Assembly: GCA_964247055.1 (NCBI GenBank)
Contig: OZ176052.1
Location: 6,076,001 to 6,140,000 of the forward strand
DNA from: Paragordius varius
Lineage: Eukaryota > Nematomorpha
Direction: 5' to 3'
DNA: 64,000 nucleotides
The notes under the pieces: model-generated
Seen by the model: the letters and a program-made list of their open reading frames with translations, nothing else
Told to the model about the DNA's origin: nothing
The model's database searches: none
Made by a program: the position numbers and the translations under genes
Shown here: positions 41,338 to 57,642 of the stretch, one piece after another
How positions within the stretch are numbered: position 1 is the first letter of the stretch
Layout of the letters: every line of letters begins with the position of its first letter

Positions 41338-42227
41338 AATGTTTAAATTAATTTTAAAAATAATTTTAGACAAAATAATGTTTTTAGACATATTAATCTG
41401 TCATAATTCGGTTACAAAACAAAGTGGGTTTAAACTAAAATATTAATTGGCTTGTTACCATTTTTGAATTAATGGCAAGGAAAATTCTTCCAAAAATTCA
41501 TAAAATTGAACAACGGTTTTTGGTAACAATGTGAGTTCCATAGGTTGTTGCCCAAAACATATATTGTAAATATTTTTTTCTATCTAATTGAGAGGATTAA
41601 AAAATTTTTACTTCGATTTTATTATTTTCAATCACATATATATGAAGGTAATTATTTAATATATTTTTGAATTGCAAAATGTATGGAGAAATACAGGGTA
41701 CCCTGTCGTTCTTAACACAACTTAGGATGTTTTGATATGTTAAATGGTCATAAATGGAATGACAATAGGGACTTATATATACCAAAGATAATGTAATATT
41801 CAGTAAGCTAGAATATTCATCTAACAATCGAATAAAAGATAATTTTAGAGATTGCCAGGATGTACCAGTAGTCATATATATAATTTCTAGATTTAATTAT
41901 TTACATTAAACTTAGTGGATAAAAATTATTGGCAATCACCCAGTTCATAATGGACATTATATTTACCTTAAATTAATGATATTATTACTTTATTGGGTAA
42001 ATTTAGGGTAAAATAATCATCTATATATAAAATAAAAAATTACCTGAACCAAACATATATGAATTTATATATATTAGCAAGCATTTTGAATATTTTTTAA
42101 TAACATTTTTATAATGTGATAAAATCTTGAGTAGGACATGCTCGCCACACATTTTATAATTGTGATAGTAGGAGTATATCTCCTCATCGTATTCAACTAC
42201 AAACAAATATTTAAATTTTGTGTCCAT
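34613..42227 (-). CDS. Second unidentified large gene, at least 12 exons
   Basis: Exons 5' to 3': 42044-42227 (start MDTKFKYLFVV), 41612-41886, 41459-41583, 40729-41261, 40493-40628, 39665-40338, 39369-39501, 37724-37833, 37371-37541, 36660-36774, about 35460-35650 and 34613-34787 (ends ...WEDITKAVNFL). Phases agree at all junctions except 40729/40628 and the last, so one small exon or an alternative site is missing at each. The product, about 900 aa, looks helical with Cys/His scattered and no signal peptide. Distinct segments are FVPFYKIHPLIRMSCYQACH and APIINGTEITLGVLVFLCEL. I do not recognise the family; a HEAT-like helical repeat protein is only a guess. Three fold-back elements lie in its introns, and a fourth separates its last two exons. 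Confidence 0.6.
34872..35433. mobile_element. Fold-back element, divergent relative of family A
   Basis: Starts ATACCATTTGCACTTCAAG and ends CTTGAAGTGCAAATAGTAT. The arms are tandem units of the type CAAGTTGGTCCTTGAAC, unrelated to the CACCC units of family A, but the outer ATACCATTT is the same. It separates the last two exons of the second unidentified gene. Confidence 0.8.
36049..36318. mobile_element. Fold-back element, family A, copy 2
   Basis: Left arm CATTTGCAATTCATATTCAC followed by three CACCC units. The right arm is short: one unit, GGGTGAATTCGAACTGTAAA then TGG. Core as in copy 1. Confidence 0.75.
36378..36545 (+). repeat. Dispersed repeat D, copy 1
   Basis: Contains GGTGTTGATTGGGGCATAAA and TGCAAAGGCTAG, shared with 52.63-52.87 kb. 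SINE-like in size, but I cannot place a pol III promoter with confidence. Confidence 0.6.
36894..37228. mobile_element. Fold-back element, family A, copy 3
   Basis: ATACCATTTACACTTC at the left and ATAAATGGTAT at the right. Two left units and five right units, so unit number varies between arms. The core matches copy 1 closely (GATGTATTTCGTATTGATAA). Confidence 0.8.
38182..38627. mobile_element. Fold-back element, family A, copy 4
   Basis: ATACCATTTACAGTTCAAAT at the left, TTGTAAATGGTAT at the right. The most expanded copy, with five left units and at least seven right units. An ORF over the right arm merely translates the repeats. Confidence 0.82.
41276..41335. repeat. (AT)n microsatellite, ~60 bp
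   Basis: The longest of about a dozen (AT)n tracts. Others include 12607-12638, 24055-24088, 26979-27006, 47824-47848 and 61551-61582. Most lie directly next to a splice site or element end. Confidence 0.95.
41584..41611 (-). other. 28-nt micro-intron in the second unidentified gene
   Basis: Starts GTAAAA, ends CAATTAG. It joins ...VIENNKIE to IEKNIYNICF in phase 0; reading through gives a stop. Confidence 0.72.
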
Positions 42228-43133
42228 TAAACTCAGTATCACGGTGATATATTTAATTGCGCATTGTGGTCAAATCTACCGTGATTCAAATTTTGAAAAT
42301 CACATTGTTACGCGATATTCTCATCCACCATATGTATATATAGATCGCAATATTAGCTACATAGATTTTGTTGTTGGGAACTAAATGCCCTATTCCAAAA
42401 AGCTCTGTAAAATTATTAAAAAATACAAGTATTCTATATTATTAAATTTATATATGAGCAAAAGTCCACATTTTTGGGCTCAGGCAATCATATATTTTCT
42501 TAATATTAGGACTAAAATTGTTAACGAGTGAGCTTAGACAATATTTGAATATATATATATATATATATATAATATAAAGACTACTAAAAATGGGTTTTAA
42601 TTCATACTTTTATCTTTATACATAATATATATATACAAAATTTATTTAATTTTGAAAATCTCCATATTAGATTATTATTGGAAAAGGCTCGATTTTTGGC
42701 GCCATTTTTCTGTAAATCTTATTGGGAATATCGTTTATAATTATAAGGTTGATTTAAGTTTATCAGTTATTAAACAATTTATAGCGTAAATTTATAAAAA
42801 AAACAGTTTAATTAGCAATTTATTTCATCTCCTCATTTACTGATCTAAAACCTTGAATTAAAGAATGAAATAGAAAATATTATATAATTTAATATTATAT
42901 TCATATGCATGAATCTATATACAGTCCGTCCGAAATCGGTAATAAACTATTTATATTCTGATGGGTAAAGTATCAGAATTATCATGGTGCATATAGTTTT
43001 GCCTCTTGCGAACAAAATTAAATGCTAATTTTTAATTTTGTAGTAATTGCTCCATAGAAGATTGCAAAAATTAAGCCCATTTTTTAAATAAATTCTTTTG
43101 GTGAAAATATCACTAATATATCATAAATTATGA

Positions 43134-43420
43134 GTTGGGTGATTAACTTGCAAATTTTTCAAGTCATGGCTTGATTCCATTCAATCAAAAATTTAACATT
43201 AGATGACTTAACTCAAACAAGAAACTTGATTCAGTGCTATACAATAATAAGATCTAGTAATACTTGATTTCGCAACTGTTGTATAGGGCACACTTGACAG
43301 ATTTAAAAATGTGGATAAAATTATTACTATTTATGAATATAATTTAGGTTAAATATGTTATTAAAAACTTTTTTGACCGTTTACTTATAATTTTTGGCTA
43401 ATTAACCTAAAAATTAAGGT
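43134..43420 (+). mobile_element. Partial copy of the Harbinger-like MITE
   Basis: Collinear with the left two-thirds of 43826-44783: TTTTTCAAGTCATGGCTTG, then GGGCACACTTGACAG, then TTTTTGGCTAATTAACCT. The left terminus has decayed to TTGGGTGATTAAC. Confidence 0.65.
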
Positions 43421-43596
43421 TCTCAAAAAAATAAGCTGATGAAATCAGGATTATCATGGTGCTTTTGGTTTTGGCTCCTACGAGTGATTTTGGAAAGTTA
43501 TTTACACTTTTGTGGTAAGTTCTTTATCTCAAATTTTTACAAATTTTACGCACATTTGTTATATAAATTTTTTTGGTAAAAGCTAGAAGCTCCCTT

Positions 43597-44822
43597 ATCA
43601 CTTGGATACAACACATTCATTTCAGTCCTTCAATTTTAATTAGGGTCGTGGGATGCTCCAAGTTTATTTAAAATAAAGTTTTCAAAAGAATGGATTAACA
43701 AAAAAGTTTGCACCAATGAACCAAAATATAAAAAAATTCAATCAAATTGATATTACTTATTAAAGCTAAACCCCAAAAGTAAAAAAATAGGCATATTATT
43801 TTTTAAAAATACCAACTTAAATTTAGGGTGGGGTGATAAAAAAATTTTGACTTGACTTGCAAGTTTTTCAAGTCATGGCTTGCTTTCATTGTGATAAAAA
43901 AATTTTTACATTACACGACTTAAGTCAAGCAAGAAAACTTGATTCGGAGGTGATAAAAAATCATATGACCAAGTAAAACTTAAAGATTTTGCAAGTGTGG
44001 TGTAGGGCACACTTGACAGATTTTAAAATATGGCTCAAATTATTTTGGAAACTATTTATGTAAAAATTTAGGTTTTATATGTAATTCAAACCTTTCTTAA
44101 TGCTATAAATTGTTAATTTGATAAATTTGGCTAATTAACCTATTCATTGGGTGGATATAAAAGGGGATACATTTATAGAAAAACTCTGCTAATATTTAAG
44201 AACATGGCATATAAAAAATGATAAATATATCAATTCCGTGGACGCAAAAAAATTTTAGGTTATTTCACTATTAACTAATGTAAAGAAATATTTGATCATA
44301 AATTTATTTCGAATGTAAGGTTGATAATCAATTAAAAATAATAATATGTTATATTGTAATAAACATCCTCTAATTATATTTGCAAATGGACCCCAAACAA
44401 AATGAGTAGTGTGGTAAAATAATGGAAAGTGTTAAATGGGCGAATGGTTTCATCAATCTAAAAATTATTACCAGGCTCAAAAAACTCTATAATACTAAAT
44501 AAGATACGTGCCAGTGAGTTTGAAAAACTTCAATAATGCATATTGTATTAATTGTTTATCTTTTTGTGCCTTATTACATAAATTTTGGCTGAAAATGATC
44601 AAAATAATCTTGTAAAATTCGAATTTGGTGGCAAATAAATGTTACATTCATAACCAAAAGACTTGACCTAAGTGTTTTTTTATCACCGATCTTCAAGTGT
44701 ACACTTGCTGGCTTAAGTAAACTTGCTCAACTTGCTACGCTTGGCTTACAAGTCAAGTGCGACATTTTTATCATCCCACCCTTAGACTGAGGTATTTAGA
44801 TACCCCGATTTTCGAAGTGTTT
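43597..44822. mobile_element. MITE family B, copy 3, split by an insertion
   Basis: Left end CACTTGGATACAACACATTC, right end GGTATTTAGATACCCCGATT then TTCGAAGTGT. The inserted element at 43826-44783 separates the two halves. Confidence 0.72.
43826..44783. mobile_element. Harbinger-like MITE with TTA target duplication
   Basis: Termini GGGTGGGGTGATAAAAA and TTTTTATCATCCCACCC; inside both are CTTGACTTG/CAAGTCAAG blocks. TTA precedes and follows the element, and the empty-site sequence is seen in family B copy 1. A 3-bp T-A duplication fits PIF/Harbinger; there is no coding sequence to confirm the class. Confidence 0.72.
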
Positions 44823-45407
44823 TTCAAAATATCACTAATATATAATATAATTTAAAAAGCAAAATGTTATTTTCAACAAATTTAATGTTTAGATATTAGG
44901 CTCCGAAATCAACTTTTTTCGCTCTTCTAAAATGGGCTATATTTTTAATAGACGCAAAATTGCCGAGAAAAATTTTATGCTAAGTTTTGATATAAAATAA
45001 AAATAATTTTTTTAAAAATGCATACTTTCAAAAATTCAATTTTTAGCCAAATTTTGCTGAAGCGTACTTCATACTCTTTTGAGGCATGAGGGAGACGGTA
45101 TAAAAACGCTTTAAGATAATATAAAAACACATTTTCTATATATCTCAATGATACTGATTTCTATCACCTCAGATCATTAACACTCCATTATCTTTTGGGA
45201 TAGTTTTATATCCATAGCCATTTAAATTTAATATCTTAAAAAGTATTTATAGTATAGGCCGAATTTAAAAATATGCTTTCCTTAGTCTTTTAGCCACATT
45301 ATACAAAAAAAAATTTAAAAATGTAAAATTAAAAATTTTCAACTCTTACTTTTTAGCCTCCATTTTATTATTTAATCGCTATGCAACAGCCAAATAAATA
45401 AAATTAA

Positions 45408-45584
45408 TTACAGTATGACTAAGTATACATTGCTAGAAAGCTATTAAATTGCCAAATAGTAAATACAAAAAACGGCAGTATTATTGGCTAATAATAGGAA
45501 AAAGTGAAAAAATAACTATAAGCCAATAATACTGCCCTTTTAATAATATAACTTTCTAGAAATGTATACTTATTCATACTGTAA
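45408..45584. mobile_element. Small palindromic MITE with TTACAGTATGA ends
   Basis: TTACAGTATGACTAAGTATA at the left is mirrored by TATACTTATTCATACTGTAA at the right, with CTAGAAAG boxes inside. 177 bp; it sits in the core of the family C nest. Confidence 0.78.
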
Positions 45585-46307
45585 CTCTAAAAAGCTTCAG
45601 GCTACATTCTACCATCAAAAAACTTGATATATTTTGATTTCAATATCAACTGTTCATTTAAATCGTGTTTTGGAGTTCTCCAAATATAAGACTCTAGAAA
45701 TCATAAAACTTTAAAAATATAAGCTTTTTTATCTAATACATGAGAACTTGTTTGTTAATATAATTTTTAAAATAACTTTCAACATTGTAGTTTATTTAAA
45801 AAAATGATCTCTGGATATAAAACTGCCCCAAAATTTGAACTAGGACAAAAAAGTGAAAAGGTGAAGTGTCAAATATTCCGTCTTCAAATTTATGTTAAAT
45901 ATAAATTGAGTTTTTTTACAAAAATTCACCAAGAGAAAGCAAAAACCTTTAAATTTAAATTCAGAGGTGATAGATATGTTCAGCATCATTGAATTATATA
46001 TAAAAGTGTTTTCTGTAATATCTAAAAGTGTTTTTTACCATTTTTACCATGCCTAAAAATAGTAGGAAGTACGCTTCAGCAAAATTTTGCTAAAATTAAA
46101 TTTTTGAAAAAAATATGCATTTTTTTGAAAATATTTTTATTGATAGAATTTAGCATTTATTCAAAATTTTCATCCCTCAACTCAGGTATTTTTGCGTTAA
46201 TTTTAAGAAAACTAGCTCATTTTAAAAGGGTAAAAAAATTTAGGACTTTAGAAAACCACGTCTAAAAATTAAATTTTTAAATATTGTTTAGCTTTTTATA
46301 TGTATTT

Positions 46308-46579
46308 CAGAGGCGTAGATAGGGGTGAAGAAAGGAGGGCTGATACACCTGGCGCCATAATTAAAGGAGCCGGATTTTGCAATTTTTTAATTTATTTTAA
46401 ATAATAGGTTAAGAAAAGTTTTTTTTTCAAATAATACATTTTAAAATCACCCATTTATGAGTGGTCATGTCCACAGTTTAAATGTGATTATTTTTTTAAA
46501 TGCAAGGGGTTGCATGGAAGGGAGGGAGCGCCATCACGGATTCATGTACCGGGCGCCAGAAATGCAAGCTACGCCTCTG
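46308..46579 (+). mobile_element. hAT-type MITE (CAGAGGCGTAG ends)
   Basis: CAGAGGCGTAGAT at the left and GCTACGCCTCTG at the right. The 8-bp flanks are ATGTATTT and ATATATTT (7 of 8 identical), as expected for hAT insertion. The ORFs in it are not genes. Confidence 0.8.
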
Positions 46580-47282
46580 ATATATTTTATAATATTTAGT
46601 GATATTTTTCGGAAGGAAGCCTCAAGATTTCAGCAAAATTTTATTTGAAAAAACGTGCGCAAATTTTGACAATTTATATAGAGCACTTACCACTAAACCT
46701 TCTTAAATCACTCGCAAGGGTCAAAACCATAAGTATCATGATAATCCTGATACATTTTCCTATCAGAATACATATATTTCATCAGCTTCTTTTTTATACC
46801 CCCCCCCCCCCCCGATTTCGGACGCAGTGTTAGGTGGATACAAAAGAGGATGAAATTCTTGGAAAAACATTGCTAAATGTATGTAAGATGCATCTAAAAA
46901 TATCCTAATATCATCGATTCCGTGAACCCGCAAAAAAAACATTTGCAAAAATCATAGATATTATTTAAATGTATTTGTAATTATCCCTCAACTAAATCTT
47001 TTTGGTATAAATAGTGTACAGTTAATTTTATTATAAGAAATTGATTAATTAATATCTGCAACATATACCTTACAAATTGAAAACTTGTTCGCTAATTCGT
47101 GCAATATCATAATAATTTTTTTCGCTTTTATTAGCAATTTATTTTGGATACAAGCCATTGTTTTGTATGAATTTATAGACAGGAGAGGTTAATTCATATT
47201 ATTAAAACATGTAAAGATTCTTTCATCATAAATTTATTTCATAATATGTTGTTATATATATCCTATTATATATACAATTTTC

Positions 47283-47829
47283 CAATAATAAAACATTTTC
47301 CCAGTTAATTGAAACGTTTTCCAAGTCAATCGAAACATTTTCTAAATCAATAAAAACATTTTCCTTGTTAATAAAAACGGTTTTTTTTTAGATGATAAAA
47401 TATCAAAACCAAATATAAAAATATTTTTACCATCATGATCATATCAATAGGATTATAATTTTACAAAAACAAAATTATTTAATTATTATTTAAAGTTATT
47501 TTTTTTAATTCGATGAGTAGTTATAAATTTTGAGGTATTAAAAAAATATTTTTAAAGTCTTTAAAAAAAAATTATATTTTAACAATTGAGATTTCGCAAT
47601 ATATGATTTATTTATTGCCATAGAAAAAAATTGTCAGTAAATAATTTTTTGGTCAAAAGTTATTTTTGTAGCCTGTTTAGAAATTTATCATTAAAAAACA
47701 ACACCGTTTTTATATACTGGGATAATGTTTTTATTGACTGGGAAATCGTTTCGATCTGAGAAGCGTTTCGAATGATTGAGAAATCGTTCCAAATGACCGG
47801 GAAAACTTTTTGACTGGGAAATGGTATAT
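47283..47829. mobile_element. Fold-back element of a different unit type
   Basis: Left arm: tandem units like TTTTCCCAGTTAATTGAAAC (four). Right arm: inverted units (TTTTTATTGACTGGGAAATC and variants, at least five). It ends GACTGGGAAATGGTAT, so the terminus is again ATACCATTT. The core is A/T-rich and unrelated to family A. Confidence 0.8.
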
Positions 47830-48704
47830 ATATATATATATATATATAATATATTGCTTAACCATATCTTTTAGCCAACATAACTAAATGGCATTTTTTA
47901 TGTAATCTAACAAAAAACCTAAAATCTAATGCGTTTTCTCGCTCTTCATTAATGAGTTATGGGCTTGGAAAATGCTTTGATGGAAGGTGGATTTTGCCAT
48001 CCCTTAATTAATAATTGGGTTTGAACAACGCTAAATAATAAGGGTTGATGCTACTTTTGAGGAAGGTCATGTACAACAATGTCTCAAGTCGTTAAGAATC
48101 CCTAATGTGACCATTAAACCATTCAACCTTATCTTAGCTTATTCGTCACCTTTATATTGCATTAATTAACTAGATGCTCTCTGACGCTTTAGGAATCTTT
48201 CTTTAGCGAGTTTTAGATCATTAGCTCACACTAAATTCTGTGTTGTCACCCAAACTACATCCATTTTTCTTTAGACTTTAGATTATAGTAAATGCTTATA
48301 ATATAATGCTCAATCGGCATGCATTGCCCAACCTTTTTTTACTGAAACCCGTATCCATCAGATAATAAATTATATGCAACGAATCACTCTTTCTTGGTTA
48401 ATGGCAAAGCATAATTAAAATACCATCAATACAATCATTATATAATTTTTTTAATTAAAGTGAAAGTTTATTAGTAAACTTTTTCATGCCACATTTTTCA
48501 TTTATTATATTTATATAAAGATTCATAATTATTACACATTTAACTTATGAATAATATTAAATTCATTTGATGGCAAATTTTTATCATATTAACATAAGTA
48601 TAATGTTTCAATTTCTACAAAATAAATCAAAAGATTTCATATTATAAAATACCATATTTTAATATTTATTTCAAACACATGTATATATATATATATATAT
48701 ATTA

Positions 48705-49219
48705 TCATATTTTTGATGCAGCTTCCAAGACTTCTAACCCAACAACATAATTTGGCTTATCTTTTTCCGATGCACGACCTAATTCTTGTTGATATTGGGC
48801 TAAGGCACTTTTCAATTCCTATCAATAAAATAATTATGATAATACATTTTGATCAATGTTCTCAGACGCAACCGCTTCTTCTGCTAATATCTGACAAGTG
48901 GAATCCGGATTGATTGTGACCGTTCCGCTACTAACTGACAATTAAAAAAACAAAAATACCAAAAACATTTTGTATTTTCCCATCCATCTCATGAATTTTA
49001 ACATATCCTGGTTTAAGGAGTGCTAATATAGGGACATGATTTGCAAGGACTCCAAAATCACCGCTAAATGATGGTACATCTACTTGTTTAACCGCTTTAG
49101 CTTCATAAAATACCTTTAAATATAATTTAATAAACCTTATTTGGTGAGGAAAAGGTTAAAATAAGATTGTTTGCAGAGGTACTTAAACGCCGATTTAAGA
49201 CGCGAAAATGCGAAAGCAT
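48705..49219 (-). CDS. ATP5F1D: Mitochondrial ATP synthase delta subunit, 146 aa
   Basis: Central-stalk subunit of F1 in mitochondrial complex V, orthologous to bacterial epsilon; it binds gamma and epsilon and couples c-ring rotation to catalysis. Exons: 49136-49219, 48960-49113, 48846-48934 and 48705-48818, joined by introns of 22, 25 and 27 nt with exact phase. The first 15-20 residues (MLSHFRVLNRRLSTSANN) are Arg/Ser-rich, a good matrix-targeting sequence. Then LTFSSPNKVFYEAKAVKQVD, VPSFSGDFGVLANHVPILAL and SSGTVTINPDSTCQILAEEA align with human ASPTQVFFNGANVRQVD, GILAAHVP and SSGSIAVNADSSVQLLAEEA. The C-terminal helical part (ELKSALAQYQQELGRASEK) is complete. Length is near the human precursor (168 aa), slightly shorter at the N-terminus. 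It is divergent from CARM1 with 56 bp between start codons. Confidence 0.93.
48819..48845 (-). other. 27-nt micro-intron in ATP5F1D
   Basis: Starts GTATTA, ends TTGATAG; joins ...ENIDQN to ELKSALAQY in phase 0. Confidence 0.85.
48935..48959 (-). other. 25-nt micro-intron in ATP5F1D
   Basis: Starts GTATTT, T-rich, ends TTGTCAG. The splice creates FVSSG, a conserved segment (human YFVSSG), so the boundary is supported by homology. Confidence 0.92.
49114..49135 (-). other. 22-nt micro-intron in ATP5F1D
   Basis: Starts GTTTAT, ends TTTAAAG. It joins TFSSPNK to VFYEAKAV, aligned with human TFASPTQVFFNGANV, so homology spans the splice. Confidence 0.92.
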
Positions 49220-49275
49220 GTGCTCTTTCGTCAGGTGTAAAAAAAACCTTTTTACGTCAGACATTTAGAAAGCTT
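49220..49275. promoter_or_regulatory. Shared divergent promoter region (56 bp between start codons)
   Basis: It separates the start codons of ATP5F1D (minus) and CARM1 (plus). It is less A/T-rich than the surroundings. The CARM1 frame is also open leftward through it, so a CARM1 start further left cannot be excluded, but no in-frame ATG occurs there. Confidence 0.55.
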
Positions 49276-55832
<6,557 letters not shown>

Positions 55833-57634
55833 TTTTATCATATGTTGTTTTATGTTTAAAATTAAAATTAGATATGATTTATATTAGAAAGGGTTCTATA
55901 TTTAAATGATCTAATTTGATTGTTAAACATTGTAGGCATGTAAAAAGATTAGATATCACAATAAATAAGTTAAGTGCTTTCTTTTTTTATATTTTACATT
56001 TGGGATCACTCTTTACACCTGTTTTGGACAAGGTATTTTATTAACGAAAATAATTATTGTTTTTTTATTTATGGAATAATCATTTTGTATATATTTTTCA
56101 ATACTGTTGATTTATTCTTGTTATTCAAATTTTTAAGAGCAATATTGATTGATTAATTTTGTATTTTACTTTTAATTGCGGTACAAATTGATTGGTTGTG
56201 AAAAAAACCGTGTTATTAAACACAAATCGGTTTTAATTTATCATTGGTCAAAACCTCTTTCTCTAAAAAATAAATTTGACCATTTCTGTCGTTTTTTTGC
56301 TAAATATCATACTATATTTAACCATTTTAAACCATATGTATTTAAAACATCTCAATGTTGAAATAATAAACATGATTTAATATTACTAAATATTATTTTT
56401 ATATTTTATAGATAATACGTACATGAATGATGGAATTCGATAATTAATACTTTTGGATTTTTTGTTGTAACAATAGTATATTACCATTGCTGTTTATATG
56501 CATTTTTTAATAAGATACATAAATGTAAATATTTTTTTTCAAATGAAATCAATATTTGCCAATAATAATATATGCTGCCAGACCAATTTATTAATATATT
56601 TTTTAAATTAACATTTTTTCCTGCATTGATAAATTTTTAGTCCTTTGGTATGTTTGAAATTTTGATTTAAAATTATAAAATTTTAAAGAATAAAACTAAC
56701 ATATACAAATTTGTCCTATTCTATATGACATAAAAATTTGTGTATATCTTTATTTAAAACTTTTGGGTTTAATTAATCTTAAAAAAAGATTAAACAACTA
56801 GCTTTTTATATCTGCAATTTGGGTTTTAAAATAGGTTGAAAAAGCCAGTTGATGTTCAAATATATCATTTAGTGTTAGAGCATTATATCAAGTGTCATAT
56901 TTTTATTTAGTTATTGTGATTGCAAAAAAGATAGTTTATTCGGATAAAATAATAATTGAAGGTTTAATTTATATTACTGTCATACTATAATGACATACGG
57001 TTGAAAAATTATTCCTACTTATTTTAATTAGCAATTTCAGTTTTATATGTTGTTTCTGTTTTAATTTCTTAAAAAGGCGATTATTTATTATTACTGTTTA
57101 AATTTCATTTTTGATTATATTTTGACAATCTATTCTTAGGGAATAAACATAATTAACCGTTTGATTCTAATCAATAAATAAACTTTTTGTTATGGTCGAT
57201 AACAACTTGGTACGATTTTGTTAAATTATATCCTCTTATAACCTATCTGTTTCCACCATTAGTATGAATGTATGACGGAAAAAAATAATAATTTAGCCAC
57301 GACGGTTTCTGAAATCTATTTTACCCGACATTATTGATTTGGGTATCGCCGCGTCGGTCAACTGGCTTTCAATAAATAGGAAAGGGTGGGGACTTAAATG
57401 AAAAATTTATATTAAACTTAACTTTTTTACATATTTATAAACTGCGGGAATGGTCAGACTTTAAAAATATTTCGAATACCTGACGTCGAAATTAAGGCGA
57501 ATTTCCTTTCCAATGCACTTGTAAAAAAAAGTCTTTTTAAAATTTTTTTAACAATTTTCCATAACTGTATTTTTTATAAATACATACAATAAGATGAGAT
57601 TTTGTAAATTTTAATAAGAATGTTAGATTTAACG
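55833..57634. other. Intergenic, A+T-rich
   Basis: Follows the CARM1 stop. Short open frames are present but none looks coding. A G/C-rich patch at about 57328-57362 starts CCGACATTATTG and ends CCGCGTCGG, able to form a short hairpin. Nothing else recognised. Confidence 0.5.
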
Positions 57635-57642
57635 GTTTAATA

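Larger units (their letters stand above)
42922..46830. mobile_element. Nest of DNA-transposon derivatives bounded by family C ends
   Basis: The outer ends are CAGTCCGTCCGAAATCGG (42922) and CCGATTTCGGACGCAGTG (46830), preceded on the right by a run of about 15 C. Just inside both ends is TCAGGATTATCATG-type sequence. Within lie longer inverted arms (about 44.9-45.1 and 46.02-46.24 kb, each with GAAGTACGCTTCAGCAAA or its complement) and several inserted elements. I find no transposase. It fills the gap between two gene clusters; no host gene is seen from 42.3 to 48.7 kb. Confidence 0.65.

Noticed and set aside
41194-41391. Minus-strand ORF with (YI)n
   Set aside because: Read-through of an (AT)n microsatellite.
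46457-46948. ORFs on both strands around 46.5-46.9 kb
   Set aside because: They lie in a hAT-type MITE, the family C right end and its C tract.
47881-48660. Possible exons between the fold-back element and ATP5F1D
   Set aside because: Base composition is a little less A/T-rich, but no frame stays open or shows homology.
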